DNA from: Sphingomonas sp. FARSPH
GTDB lineage: Bacteria > Pseudomonadota > Alphaproteobacteria > Sphingomonadales > Sphingomonadaceae
NCBI RefSeq assembly: GCF_003355005.1
Contig: NZ_CP029985.1
Coordinates: 2,223,001 to 2,287,000 of the forward strand
Reading direction: 5' to 3'
DNA length: 64,000 bases
Below the pieces are notes generated by a model, which was not told the origin of the DNA, made no database searches, and saw only the letters and a list, made by a program, of their open reading frames with translations. How positions within the stretch are numbered: the stretch's first letter is position 1; each line of letters starts with the position of its first letter. The position numbers and the translations under genes are program-made. Shown one piece after another: positions 53,189-62,028 of the stretch.

Positions 53189-53770
53189 ATGACGGCGATG
53201 CTGATCGAAACCGAAGCCACGCCCAACCCGGCGACGCTCAAGTTCCTGCCCGGCCGCACCGTCATGGATGCCGGCACGCGCGACTTTGCCACCCCCGAGG
53301 AAGCGGAGGCGAGTCCGCTGGCCGAGGCGCTGTTCGCGCTCGGCGACGTCACGGGGGTGTTCTTCGGCCGCGACTTCGTGTCGGTGACCGCCGCGCCGGG
53401 CGTCGACTGGATCGGATTGAAGCCCGACGTGCTCGCCATCCTGCTCGATCATTTCTCCGCCAACATGCCGCTGTTCCGCGAGGCGCGCGCCGGGTTCAGC
53501 GTGCCGCCCGCGCAGGAGGATGTCGTCGACGATCCCGCCGACGCCGACATCGTCGCGCAGATCCGCGAACTGATCGACACGCGCGTGCGTCCGGCCGTCG
53601 CCAACGACGGCGGTGACATCGTCTATCGCGGGTTCGACAAGGGCAAGGTCTATCTGCGCATGCAGGGCGCCTGCGCCGGCTGCCCCTCGTCGAGCGCGAC
53701 GCTGAAGAGCGGCATCGAGCAACTGCTGAAATATTATGTCCCCGAAGTCACCGAAGTGAGGGCGGTCTGA
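53189..53770 (+). CDS. NifU family Fe-S carrier (Nfu)
   Basis: 193-residue iron-sulfur cluster carrier of the alphaproteobacterial/mitochondrial NFU1 type. The N-terminal Nfu_N domain opens MTAMLIETEATPNPATLKFLP. The C-terminal NifU-like domain has the cluster-binding CxxC in QGACAGCPSSSATLK. It delivers Fe-S clusters to client enzymes, complementing the suf genes at 63 kb. It starts a same-strand run nfu-rutE-tsaB-rimI. ATG 53198 (M4) is also possible. Confidence 0.92.
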   Translation: MTAMLIETEATPNPATLKFLPGRTVMDAGTRDFATPEEAEASPLAEALFALGDVTGVFFGRDFVSVTAAPGVDWIGLKPDVLAILLDHFSANMPLFREARAGFSVPPAQEDVVDDPADADIVAQIRELIDTRVRPAVANDGGDIVYRGFDKGKVYLRMQGACAGCPSSSATLKSGIEQLLKYYVPEVTEVRAV

Positions 53771-54363
53771 TGTCCGAACCGCTGTCCGACGCCGCGCTCG
53801 ACACGATCTTTCGCAACGCACGCAGCTACAACGCCTATCGCGACACGCCGGTCGACGAAGCGACGCTGCGCCAGATCTGGGACCTGATGAAATGGGGTCC
53901 GACGTCCGCCAACCAGCTGCCCGCGCGGCTAGTCTGGTGCGTCAGCGCGGAGGCGAAGGCGAAGCTCGCCGACTGCGCCGCCGACGGCAACAAGGACAAG
54001 ATCCTGAAGGCGCCCGTCACCGCGATCGTCGCGATGGACGTCGAATTCCACGAACATCTGCCGACGTTGTTTCCGCACGCCGACGCCAAGTCGTGGTTCG
54101 ACGGCAATCTGCCGCTGCGCGAAGCTTCCGCCTTCCGCAATTCGTCGTTGCAGGGCGCCTATTTCATCATCGCGGCGCGCGCGCTCGGCCTGGACACGGG
54201 GCCGATGTCGGGCTTCGACCAGGGCGCGGTCGACAAGGCGTTCTTCGCCGACCAGCCGGGCGTGCGTACCAACTTCATCGCGACGCTGGGCTATGGCGAT
54301 CCGGCGAGCCTGTATCCCCGCTCGCCGCGCCCGGAATTCGAGCTTTTCAATCGCATCGTCTGA
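53770..54363 (+). CDS. Malonic semialdehyde reductase (RutE/nitroreductase family)
   Basis: 197-residue FMN-dependent oxidoreductase of the HadB/RutE branch. Family runs: FRNARSYNAYRDTPVDE, LMKWGPTSANQLPARLVW, ASAFRNSSLQGAYFIIAARALGLDTGPMSGFD and TNFIATLGYGDP. RutE reduces malonic semialdehyde in pyrimidine catabolism; no rut genes are nearby, so the true substrate is open. Its ATG overlaps the nfu stop (TGATG). Confidence 0.88.
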   Translation: MSEPLSDAALDTIFRNARSYNAYRDTPVDEATLRQIWDLMKWGPTSANQLPARLVWCVSAEAKAKLADCAADGNKDKILKAPVTAIVAMDVEFHEHLPTLFPHADAKSWFDGNLPLREASAFRNSSLQGAYFIIAARALGLDTGPMSGFDQGAVDKAFFADQPGVRTNFIATLGYGDPASLYPRSPRPEFELFNRIV

Positions 54364-54412
54364 CGGTGCGGGGACTTGTCGGCACGGCGCGGCTGCGACA
54401 AAGCGGCCAGCA

Positions 54413-55072
54413 ATGACCGCCGCCCGCACGCTCGTGATCGACACCGCCACCGCCGCCTGCTCGGTCGCGCTGATCGACTCCGCCGGCGGTCCGGGCGGCG
54501 AGGCGCATGAGGTTGTCGGCCGCGGCCATGCCGAACGCCTGTTGCCGATGATCGCCGCGCTGCCCGGCGGCGGCCGGGCCGCGCATATCCTGGTCGACGT
54601 CGGCCCGGGCAGCTTCACCGGCATCCGCGTCGGCATCGCCGCCGCGCGCGCGCTGGCGCTGGGCTGGGGGGCGAGCGTTGCCGGCTATTCGTCGCTCGCG
54701 CTGATCGCGATGGACCAGTTCATGAGCGCGCAGCATCGCGGCCCGTTTGCGGTCGCGATCGAGGGGGGGCATGGCGAGGTGTTCGTGCAACGCTTCGCCG
54801 GCGCCCCCGATTTCGGCGCGACGGATGCCTTCGTGTCGCTGAAGCCGGCGGATGCGATCGCGCGGATCGGCGATCTGCCCGTGGTCGGCAACGGCGTCGC
54901 GCGACTTGCGGGCCTGCCACCGGTGCAGGTCGGGCCGGCGCTGCTGCCGAGGGCGGCGCTCGCGCTCGCCCTGCCGGAGGCGTATCGCGCGCTGCCGGCG
55001 AAACCGCTCTACGGCCGCGCGCCGGACGCCAAGCTGCCCGGCGGCCTCACCCCGCCGATACCCGTGATCTGA
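54413..55072 (+). CDS. tsaB: tRNA threonylcarbamoyladenosine biosynthesis protein TsaB
   Basis: 219-residue ASKHA-fold protein, partner of TsaD and TsaE in t6A37 tRNA modification. The N-terminus LVIDTATAACSVALID and the run ILVDVGPGSFTGIRVGIAAARALA are signatures. It is followed by rimI with a one-base overlap (TGATG), a classic tsaB-rimI pairing. A 49-base gap separates it from rutE. Confidence 0.92.
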   Translation: MTAARTLVIDTATAACSVALIDSAGGPGGEAHEVVGRGHAERLLPMIAALPGGGRAAHILVDVGPGSFTGIRVGIAAARALALGWGASVAGYSSLALIAMDQFMSAQHRGPFAVAIEGGHGEVFVQRFAGAPDFGATDAFVSLKPADAIARIGDLPVVGNGVARLAGLPPVQVGPALLPRAALALALPEAYRALPAKPLYGRAPDAKLPGGLTPPIPVI

Positions 55073-55539
55073 TGGCGACGCGCGCGATCTCGCTCAGGAC
55101 CGGCGATGCGCGCGACGTCGCGGTGGTGGATGCGCTGATGGCGGCGGCGTTCGACCCGCGTTTCGGCGAGGCGTGGACGCGCAGCCAGTGCCTGGGCGTG
55201 ATGGCGATGCCGGGCGTCAGGCTGACGATCGCGCAGGTCGACGACCTCCCCGCCGGCTTCGCGATGGTGCGCAGCGTCGCGGACGAGGCGGAATTGCTGC
55301 TGCTCGCGGTCGCGCCGCCCTATCGCCGGCGCGGCGTCGCGGGGGCCTTGCTGCGCGCGGTGATCGCAGAGGCGCAGGGCGCGGGCATAGCCACGCTGCA
55401 TCTTGAGGTGCGCGCGGGCAACGACGCGGTGCGCCTGTACGAGACGCACGGCTTCGCCAAGGTCGGCGAACGTCGCGGCTATTACCGCGGCCGGACGGGT
55501 GAAAGCTTCGACGCGCACACGTACCGCCGCGCGATCTGA
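55072..55539 (+). CDS. rimI: Ribosomal protein alanine N-acetyltransferase (RimI)-like GNAT
   Basis: 155-residue GNAT acetyltransferase. The acetyl-CoA loop is VAPPYRRRGVAGALLRAVI (about 80-98). Also present are LHLEVRAGNDAVRLYETHGF and the RimI-type ending RRGYYRG. RimI acetylates the N-terminus of ribosomal protein S18. Operon position after tsaB supports the assignment. Confidence 0.88.
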   Translation: MATRAISLRTGDARDVAVVDALMAAAFDPRFGEAWTRSQCLGVMAMPGVRLTIAQVDDLPAGFAMVRSVADEAELLLLAVAPPYRRRGVAGALLRAVIAEAQGAGIATLHLEVRAGNDAVRLYETHGFAKVGERRGYYRGRTGESFDAHTYRRAI

Positions 55540-55553
55540 CGCCGCCCGGCGTC
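55538..55553. terminator. Short hairpin between convergent rimI and tadG-like genes
   Basis: GACGCC-GCCC-GGCGTC overlaps the rimI stop codon and lies 5 bases before the end of the convergent gene. It could serve both transcripts; no U-tract. Confidence 0.35.
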
Positions 55554-55558
55554 GCGGT

Positions 55559-56884
55559 TCACCCCGCGATGCGCGCGGTCGCCACCGCATTCTGGAACAG
55601 GGCGTCGAGCGCGGTGTAGATGTCCTGGTCCGATGTGACCTTGGTGTACAGCCCCGGCGACGCGCACGACTTCAACGCGGGCTCGACCTGATACAGATAG
55701 GGCGCAACGTTCGCTTGCGACCATCCGTCATTGGCGAGCGATTGCGGCAGATACTCGGTGTACAGCACCGCGATGCGGATGCCGCGTGCCTTGATCATAT
55801 CGCATTTGGTCGTGTCGAAGCCGATTTCCGGCCGCCCGCCCGGACGCTGTTCGTCACGCATGCCGTCGGTGATGACGAACATCGTCGCCTGCGGCGGCGC
55901 GCCGTTGATGCCCGTGCCGGGATCGCTCGCGATCAGCGCATTCATCCGCTGAAACGCATCGCTGCTGCCCGTATCCTGGTCGTTCCAGCCGACATCGGTG
56001 GTGCTGCACGCCTGCGTCGGGCAGCCGTTCGACCAATACAAAGACGGCGTCAGATTGGTCGTGACGGTCGATGCCCCCTGCAGCCCGCGGGAGTCGTTGA
56101 TGTCGTACAGGCTTTGGAACCCGCCGGCGCCATGGAAGCTGGCGATGCCCATCTTGTAGGTTGCGCCATTCTTGCTGGAGGTGCTGGCCGCGTCGGAGAC
56201 GAGCTTCGACACCGCCGTGCCCTCTTCGTCGATCCTGAGGGTCAGCCCATAGGATTTGGCGACCCCGTACAGATCGGCCTGATTGCCGTTGGCGTCCGTC
56301 CCCTTCAGGTCGTTCACCGAATGACAGGCGAACTGGCATTGTCGCCCGTTGCTCGCCGCGACCTTCGCGAGGCCGGCGGTCGTCGTCGGCAACGCCATCG
56401 AGCCGGACACGTCGAGCAGCATGTAGAAATTGATGTTGGGCGCGGTGGCGTTCGTCGTCTGCGACGTCCCGCCGATGTTGAGCACGCCCATGCCGAGCAG
56501 GCGCGAGAACAGATTGTGCGAGGTCGCGGTATAGGTGACCGTCGCTGTCCGCCGGCCGTTCGCATCCGTCGGCGCGACCGCGGTGAGCGAGGTGATCTGG
56601 ATCTGGTTTCCAGCGACCACCGCGGCGGCCTGCGTGTTGAACATCGTGATCGCAAAGCCGGCCGCCGTGCTGTCGGGGGCGGCCATGACGGGCTTGCTGA
56701 CCGCCGTCAGCGCAGCGGCGTCCGCGATCGCGTTGAGCTTGGTCTGCGCCTTCATCGCGCGGGCATAGTCGATGCCCATGCCGACCGCGAACGACAGCGG
56801 CAGGAGCGCGAAGGCGAAGATCATGAAGGCCGCGCCGCGCCGGTCGGCGCGCAGGCGGGCGACGAATGAAGCCAGGCGCGTCAT
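55559..56884 (-). CDS. TadG-like pilus assembly protein with von Willebrand A domain
   Basis: 441-residue envelope protein. The N-terminus has the Tad/TadE-type leader (RADRRGAAFMIFAFALLPLSFAVGMGIDYARAM) with one membrane helix. A vWA-like region begins with the MIDAS motif LLDVSGSM near residue 155 and includes MFVITDGM later. In Flp/Tad systems TadG anchors the pilus or secretion machine in the envelope. Preceded on the same strand by two TadE-like genes; no tad ATPase, secretin or flp gene is in the window. Confidence 0.85.
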   Translation of the reverse strand: MTRLASFVARLRADRRGAAFMIFAFALLPLSFAVGMGIDYARAMKAQTKLNAIADAAALTAVSKPVMAAPDSTAAGFAITMFNTQAAAVVAGNQIQITSLTAVAPTDANGRRTATVTYTATSHNLFSRLLGMGVLNIGGTSQTTNATAPNINFYMLLDVSGSMALPTTTAGLAKVAASNGRQCQFACHSVNDLKGTDANGNQADLYGVAKSYGLTLRIDEEGTAVSKLVSDAASTSSKNGATYKMGIASFHGAGGFQSLYDINDSRGLQGASTVTTNLTPSLYWSNGCPTQACSTTDVGWNDQDTGSSDAFQRMNALIASDPGTGINGAPPQATMFVITDGMRDEQRPGGRPEIGFDTTKCDMIKARGIRIAVLYTEYLPQSLANDGWSQANVAPYLYQVEPALKSCASPGLYTKVTSDQDIYTALDALFQNAVATARIAG

Positions 56885-56889
56885 GACGG

Positions 56890-57453
56890 TCAGCATCCCG
56901 TACAGTCGATCTTGTTGGAGTTGCGCGGCAGCATGTAGAGCGAATCGCCCAGCTTCAGCGGCCCGACGAAGCCGAAATTCATCGGCGGTTTGTAGGCGTA
57001 GGTAACCTCGGCGAAGAGGAAATAGGCGCCCGGAATACGCATCGCCACTGGGATGGTGACGACCTGACCCGGTACGGCGGCGACGGCATTGTAACCGCGG
57101 CTCCATTGTACGGTCGTCTTCAATGTGGCGTCGGTCGTAACCTCGGTGATCCGGATGCTCGCCGCGCCGGCGGGATAGGGGGCGAGCACCTGCGTCGCGG
57201 CGGCGAGGTTGCTGTCGAGATCGCTGGCGGCGACCGATCCGCTGACGTTCTGCGCGACGAGATCGGCGACGGCGCGGGTCGCGATCGTCACCTTGCGGTT
57301 GCACGCGATCCCGTCCTCGATCTGCAGGCTGCCCATCCACAGGACGAGCATCACCGGCAGCATGACGGCGAATTCGACCAGCACCGTGCCGCGTCGGTCG
57401 CGTCGCAGCATCGCCGGCCGCGCGACGGGGCGAAGGCGCAGACTGATGCGCAT
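56890..57453 (-). CDS. TadE-like minor pseudopilin
   Basis: 187-residue TadE/TadF family protein. The leader RRDRRGTVLVEFAVMLPVMLVLWMG has the processing-type Gly followed by a hydrophobic helix with Glu at +5, the pseudopilin pattern cut by prepilin peptidase. The C-terminal half is an exported beta-rich domain ending in a CxxC (DCTGC). Its start overlaps the previous TadE stop (ATGA), and tadG follows 5 bases later. Confidence 0.82.
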   Translation of the reverse strand: MRISLRLRPVARPAMLRRDRRGTVLVEFAVMLPVMLVLWMGSLQIEDGIACNRKVTIATRAVADLVAQNVSGSVAASDLDSNLAAATQVLAPYPAGAASIRITEVTTDATLKTTVQWSRGYNAVAAVPGQVVTIPVAMRIPGAYFLFAEVTYAYKPPMNFGFVGPLKLGDSLYMLPRNSNKIDCTGC

Positions 57454-58052
57454 CAGAAGTTTTCCGTCTTCGCGACCGACGTCGCGACCATCAGCCGTCC
57501 CTGCCGCCCCGCGCCCAGATTGCTGAAACTGAGGCCGAGCGGCCCCGTCTGGATCGGCCAGAGATACATCAGGCGGACCATCACGACCGACCCCTGGCTG
57601 CCCAGATCGTAGCGGAAGGTATTGGAGATATTGCCGTTCGAATCGAATGTCAGCGTCGGCACGGTCGTGCTCATCCCGCTCCAGTTCGGCGCGCTCGCCA
57701 CCTCGACGTACAGGCGGTTGCATCGCAGGAAGCGTGGCACGCGCGCACAGGCGGCCTGGCGGAAACGCTCGGCAAGCTGCTGCTGGTTCATACCGGTCGC
57801 CTGCGCATCGCTCGCCTGCGCCTTGCCGGTCACCACGCTGCGCGCCGCCGCCTCGACGGCGGTTTCCAGCCCCTGCTGCGCGAAATAGATCAGGCTCGTC
57901 TGCAGTCCGGCGAGGATGAGCGCGATCATCGGTGCCGCGATCAACGCGAATTCGATCACGGAAACGCCCCGCCGATCCCGGGCCAACGCCCGCATGACGA
58001 CAGGCCGCGGCACCGGGCCGGGCGTGTGTTTCGAAGGCGCGCTGCGAACCAT
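57453..58052 (-). CDS. TadE-like minor pseudopilin
   Basis: 199 residues from ATG 58052 (or 180 from ATG 57995). The pseudopilin leader ARDRRGVSVIEFALIAAPMIALILAGLQ shows the Gly-Val junction and Glu+5. The rest is an exported domain with one Cys pair (ACARVPRFLRCN). First gene of the three-gene tadE-tadE-tadG unit, with an AT-rich promoter region at 58053-58120. Confidence 0.82.
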   Translation of the reverse strand: MVRSAPSKHTPGPVPRPVVMRALARDRRGVSVIEFALIAAPMIALILAGLQTSLIYFAQQGLETAVEAAARSVVTGKAQASDAQATGMNQQQLAERFRQAACARVPRFLRCNRLYVEVASAPNWSGMSTTVPTLTFDSNGNISNTFRYDLGSQGSVVMVRLMYLWPIQTGPLGLSFSNLGAGRQGRLMVATSVAKTENF

Positions 58053-58242
58053 CGAGTCGCACTGGCCGAAACGAAACTAAAATGGAGTAAATTTCGCTTT
58101 GAAATATTCCGCTGATCGGGTGTTTTGTGGACAGACGATCCATCGCGATCGGCTGCCAATCCGGACACGCGGATGCGCCGGTTGGGCGGGCCCGGACGGT
58201 CAAATTGCCCCCTCGCGCGGCAAACGGTCGCCCGGCCGCGCG

Positions 58243-60030
58243 TCAGCTGCGATACAGCGCGTCCAGCCGCTCGCCATAGACGTGACGGATGATGTGGCGG
58301 CGGATTTTCAGGCTGGGCGTCAGCTGCTCGTTCTCGATCGCGAAGGGGCCGTCGGCGAGGATGAAGCGGCGCACGCGCTCGGTGACCGACAGATCCTTGT
58401 TCACCCGTTCGATCGCATGGCCGATCGCGGTGCGATATTCGCTGTTCTCGGCAAGGCGGATGAAGTTGCAGGCGTCGCCGTTCGCCGCGCACCATTCCTG
58501 CGTCCATTCGGGATCGGGCACGATCAGCGCGACCATATACGGCTTGCGGTCGCCATAGATCATCGCCTGCACGATCTCCGGCTGCAACGTCAGCATACCC
58601 TCGATCTTCTGCGGCGCGACATTGTCGCCCTTGTCGTTGATGATCAGGTCCTTCTTGCGGTCGGTGATCTTGATCCGCCCGGCCGCGTCGAATTCGCCGA
58701 TATCGCCGGTGTGCAGCCAGCCGTCCTTCAGCACGCGCGCGGTTTCCGCCTCGTTGCGCCAATAACCGTTCATGACCAGCTCGCCGCGCACCAGGATCTC
58801 GCCGTCGTCGGCGATGCGCACCTCGGTATCGACGAGCGGCGGCCCGACGGTATCCATGCGCAGGCCCGCCGACGGGCGGTTGCAGGAGATGACGGGCGCC
58901 GCCTCCGTCTGGCCATAGCCCTGCAGGAAAGTGAGGCCGAGGCTCTGGAAGAAGATGCCGATTTCCGGGTTGAGCGGCGCGCCGCCAGACACCATCGCCT
59001 TCAGCCGACCGCCGAACTTCTTGGAAATCTTGGGCTTGAACAGGGCGTTGACCGCGACCTGCGCGGGGCGGTCGATCAGCCGCAGCTTGCCCTCATATTG
59101 CCGCGCGCCGATCGCGAGCGCCTGGCCGAGCAACTTCTGCCCCAGGCCCCCCTGTTTCTCGATCGCCTTGCTGATCCGCGTGCGCAGCACCTCGAACAGG
59201 CGCGGCACGACGACCATGATCGTTGGGCGCACCTCCTCGATGTTGCTCGCCAGCTTGTCGAGGCCCTCGGCGTAATAGATCTGGCCGCCGAGCCCGATCG
59301 GGAAATGCTGGCCGCCGGTGTGTTCGTAAGCGTGGGAAAGGGGCAGGAAGGACAGGAACACCTCGTCCTCCCAGCCGAAATCCTCGGAGATGATGGTGCA
59401 GCAGCCGTTGACGTTGTGCAGGATCGCGCCGTGATGCTGCATCACGCCGCGCGGCGCGCCGCCGGTGCCGCTGGTATAGATGATGCAGGCAAGGTCGCCG
59501 CGCGCGAACGTCGCCTGCCCGGCGGCCTTGTCGGCGCTGGTCGGATGGTCGGCGATCAACTGGCGCCAGCTGTGGAAGTCGATACTCGCGGACGGCGCGC
59601 GCATCTCGTCGATGCCGATCACCGTCTGCCCCTGGTTCGACCGCAGCACCGCGGGCAGCAACGTCTTGGCCAGTTTGTCGGTCGACACAATGATCGCGCA
59701 CGCGCCCGAATCAGCGATGATGTGCGCATGATCGCGTTCGGTGTTGGTGATGTAGGTCGGCACGGTGACGCAGCCCGCCGCCATGATGGCAAGGTCGCTG
59801 ATGCACCATTCCGGCCGGTTCTCGCTGACCAGCATCACGCGATCGCCCGGCTTGATGCCGATCGCCTTCAGGCCGGCGGCGAGGCTGGCGACCTGATGCG
59901 CGGCGTCCGCCCAGCTGGTCGATACCCAGGCGCCGTTCTGCTTCGCCCATAGGAACGGGGCATCGCCCTTCTCGCGCGCGCGGGCGAAGAACATCGCGAC
60001 CAAATTGGGGAAATATTCGAGCGTGCGCAT
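58243..60030 (-). CDS. Long-chain acyl-CoA synthetase (AMP-dependent ligase)
   Basis: 595-residue ANL-family ligase that activates fatty acids with ATP and CoA. The AMP-binding P-loop is ACIIYTSGTGGAPRGVM. Later motifs are SFLPLSHAYEHTGGQ, LQGYGQTEAAPVISC and WLHTGDIGEFDAAGRIKITD, with the C-terminal RKKDLIINDKGDNVAPQKIE hinge. The architecture fits the FAA1/FadD15 branch. The second of two adjacent ATGs (60030) was chosen because GGAGAG is 4 bases before it. It follows ggt on the same strand by 52 bases. Confidence 0.92.
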   Translation of the reverse strand: MRTLEYFPNLVAMFFARAREKGDAPFLWAKQNGAWVSTSWADAAHQVASLAAGLKAIGIKPGDRVMLVSENRPEWCISDLAIMAAGCVTVPTYITNTERDHAHIIADSGACAIIVSTDKLAKTLLPAVLRSNQGQTVIGIDEMRAPSASIDFHSWRQLIADHPTSADKAAGQATFARGDLACIIYTSGTGGAPRGVMQHHGAILHNVNGCCTIISEDFGWEDEVFLSFLPLSHAYEHTGGQHFPIGLGGQIYYAEGLDKLASNIEEVRPTIMVVVPRLFEVLRTRISKAIEKQGGLGQKLLGQALAIGARQYEGKLRLIDRPAQVAVNALFKPKISKKFGGRLKAMVSGGAPLNPEIGIFFQSLGLTFLQGYGQTEAAPVISCNRPSAGLRMDTVGPPLVDTEVRIADDGEILVRGELVMNGYWRNEAETARVLKDGWLHTGDIGEFDAAGRIKITDRKKDLIINDKGDNVAPQKIEGMLTLQPEIVQAMIYGDRKPYMVALIVPDPEWTQEWCAANGDACNFIRLAENSEYRTAIGHAIERVNKDLSVTERVRRFILADGPFAIENEQLTPSLKIRRHIIRHVYGERLDALYRS

Positions 60031-60082
60031 CATTCTCTCCTGACGCCGGGGGCGCTGCGTGGCTGCCGCCCGTGCGATAGAA

Positions 60083-61840
60083 CTATTCGGACGGGCGATT
60101 GGCTGCAGGGCCGATCCGGTCCGGTCTGGTTATCGTCCCGTCCTCGGCGATGGCGACGCCTTCGCTGCGCGGATCGGCCGCGCCCGTCCACCGGCCGTCC
60201 TTCCATTCCAGCGCATTGGCCTTGAGGCCGAGCGGCGCGACCTCGGTCCGTTCGCCGAGCGCGACGAGCGCGGGCTGCATCGCGGCGACCGGCGTGCCCG
60301 CCTCCAGCGTCGCGACGGGGCCGGGGGCGTAGACGAGCCCGAGCGCGATGGCGTCCTGCGCGGACAGATGCCAGTCGATCACCCCGACGATCGCCTTTGC
60401 GACCTGCGCGATGATCGTCGATCCGCCCGCGGCGCCGACCGCGAGCCGCACCCTGCCGTCGGGGCCGTAGACGATCGTCGGGGACATCGACGAGCGTGGC
60501 CGCTTGCCGCCCTCCACCCGGTTGGCGACGAGATAGGCGTCGCCGTTCTTTCCCGGCGCCTGGGGGACGATATCGAAATCGGTGAGCTGATTGTTGAGGA
60601 CGATGCCGTCCATCGCCAGCCCGCTGCCCCACGGCCCCTCGACCGTGGTCGTCACCTCGACGACGTTGCCAGCGCGATCGGCGACGGCGAGGTCGGTGGT
60701 GCCCGCGACCTCGCTGACCGGCGCCTTGACGCGCGCGGGCGCGCCCGGCGGCGTACCCGCGGCGACGCTCGCCATCGTCGTGGTCGGAGAGATCAGCGCG
60801 GAGCGGCTGCGCAGATAGGCGGTGTCGAGCATGCCGGCGACGGGCACCGTCACGAAATCCGGATCGCCGACATACATGTTGCGATCGGCATAGGCGAGGC
60901 GGCTGCTCTCCGCGAACAGATGCCAGGCGGTCGGACTGTCCTTGCCGAGCGCGGTGAGGTTGAAACGCTCGAGCTGTTTCAGGATCATCAGCACGGTGAT
61001 GCCGCCCGACGAGGATGGCGCCATGCTGCAGATGCGGTTGGCGCGATACGTCAGGCAGACGGGGGGGCGGGGCTTCGCGTCGTAGCTCGCAAGGTCGCCC
61101 GTCGTCATCTTCGACGGATTGCGCGTGGCGGTGTCGACGGTCGCGACCAGCCTCTGCGCCTCCGGCCCGACGTAGAAGCTGTCGGGGCCGCGGGCGGCGA
61201 GTCGTTCGAGCAGCGCGGCCTGCGCGGGGTTCTTCACCAGATCGCCGACCGCATAGGCGCTGCCGTCGGGTTTCGTCACCAGCGCGCGGCTTTCCGGAGC
61301 CAGGTGCGCGCCATAGGATGCGACCGCGTTGACGTAGCGCGGGCTCGCTTGGAACCCGTCGCGCGCCAGCCGGATCGCCGGTTCGAACAGCTTCGCCCAA
61401 GGCAGCTTGCCGCCGCTGCGATGCGCCAGCGCCATGCCGCGGATCGCGCCGGGGACGCCGACGCTGCGGCCGCCGGGGACGGCGGCGTCATGGCTCAGCG
61501 GGGTGCCGTCGGCGGCGTAGAACCAGGTCGGGCCGGCGGCGGCGGGCGCCGTCTCGCGCGCGTCGATCGCGTCGACCTTGCCGGTACGCGCGCTGTGCCG
61601 CACCCAATAGCTGCCGCCGCCCAGCCCCGAACTCTGCGGCTCGACGACGCCGAGCGCGAGCATCGTCGCGATCGCGGCGTCGGTGGCGGTCCCGCCCGCC
61701 TTCAGGATCGCCGCCCCCGCCGCCGCGGCGCGGGGATCGGCGGCGCTGACCATGCCCTGTACGGTCGGCGTTGACTTGGCGGGGGAGGCGGCGGGAAGCA
61801 GCGCGGCGGAGGCGGCAAGCGCGGTCAGGAGCGTCTTCAT
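60083..61840 (-). CDS. ggt: Gamma-glutamyltransferase
   Basis: 585-residue periplasmic enzyme that hydrolyses glutathione and transfers gamma-glutamyl groups. A signal peptide (about 1-21) starts at ATG 61840. The self-cleaving precursor has the nucleophile T381 in EVAGTTDLAVADRAGN, the new N-terminus of the small subunit. The large subunit shows GGTATDAAIATMLALGVVEPQSSGLGGG. The final 60 residues keep the family pattern PLGLKANALEWKDG. Confidence 0.95.
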   Translation of the reverse strand: MKTLLTALAASAALLPAASPAKSTPTVQGMVSAADPRAAAAGAAILKAGGTATDAAIATMLALGVVEPQSSGLGGGSYWVRHSARTGKVDAIDARETAPAAAGPTWFYAADGTPLSHDAAVPGGRSVGVPGAIRGMALAHRSGGKLPWAKLFEPAIRLARDGFQASPRYVNAVASYGAHLAPESRALVTKPDGSAYAVGDLVKNPAQAALLERLAARGPDSFYVGPEAQRLVATVDTATRNPSKMTTGDLASYDAKPRPPVCLTYRANRICSMAPSSSGGITVLMILKQLERFNLTALGKDSPTAWHLFAESSRLAYADRNMYVGDPDFVTVPVAGMLDTAYLRSRSALISPTTTMASVAAGTPPGAPARVKAPVSEVAGTTDLAVADRAGNVVEVTTTVEGPWGSGLAMDGIVLNNQLTDFDIVPQAPGKNGDAYLVANRVEGGKRPRSSMSPTIVYGPDGRVRLAVGAAGGSTIIAQVAKAIVGVIDWHLSAQDAIALGLVYAPGPVATLEAGTPVAAMQPALVALGERTEVAPLGLKANALEWKDGRWTGAADPRSEGVAIAEDGTITRPDRIGPAANRPSE

Positions 61841-61925
61841 CGCACCAAACCGTAGCGGCATGACGGGGGAGGGCAAGGGCGGAAGTTGCCGTCTTCACCA
61901 GCCGCCGTCACCACCCTCCGGTACC

Positions 61926-62015
61926 GTCATCCCCGCGAAGGCGGGGATCCATACACGCTGTGGCGCATGATCCGCGCAACCTGCGCGTCTGGATGCCCGC
62001 CTTCGCGGGCATGAC
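61926..62015. repeat. Inverted pair of dispersed palindromic repeats
   Basis: The element GTCATCCCCGC-GAAG-GCGGGGATCCA (61926-61952) and its reverse copy CTGGATGCCCGC-CTTC-GCGGGCATGAC (61989-62015) face each other across 36 bases, between ggt and the pyrD end. Each is a hairpin by itself. It is the same class as the repeat at 36925-36951. Confidence 0.75.
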
Positions 62016-62028
62016 GGATGAGGCTTCA

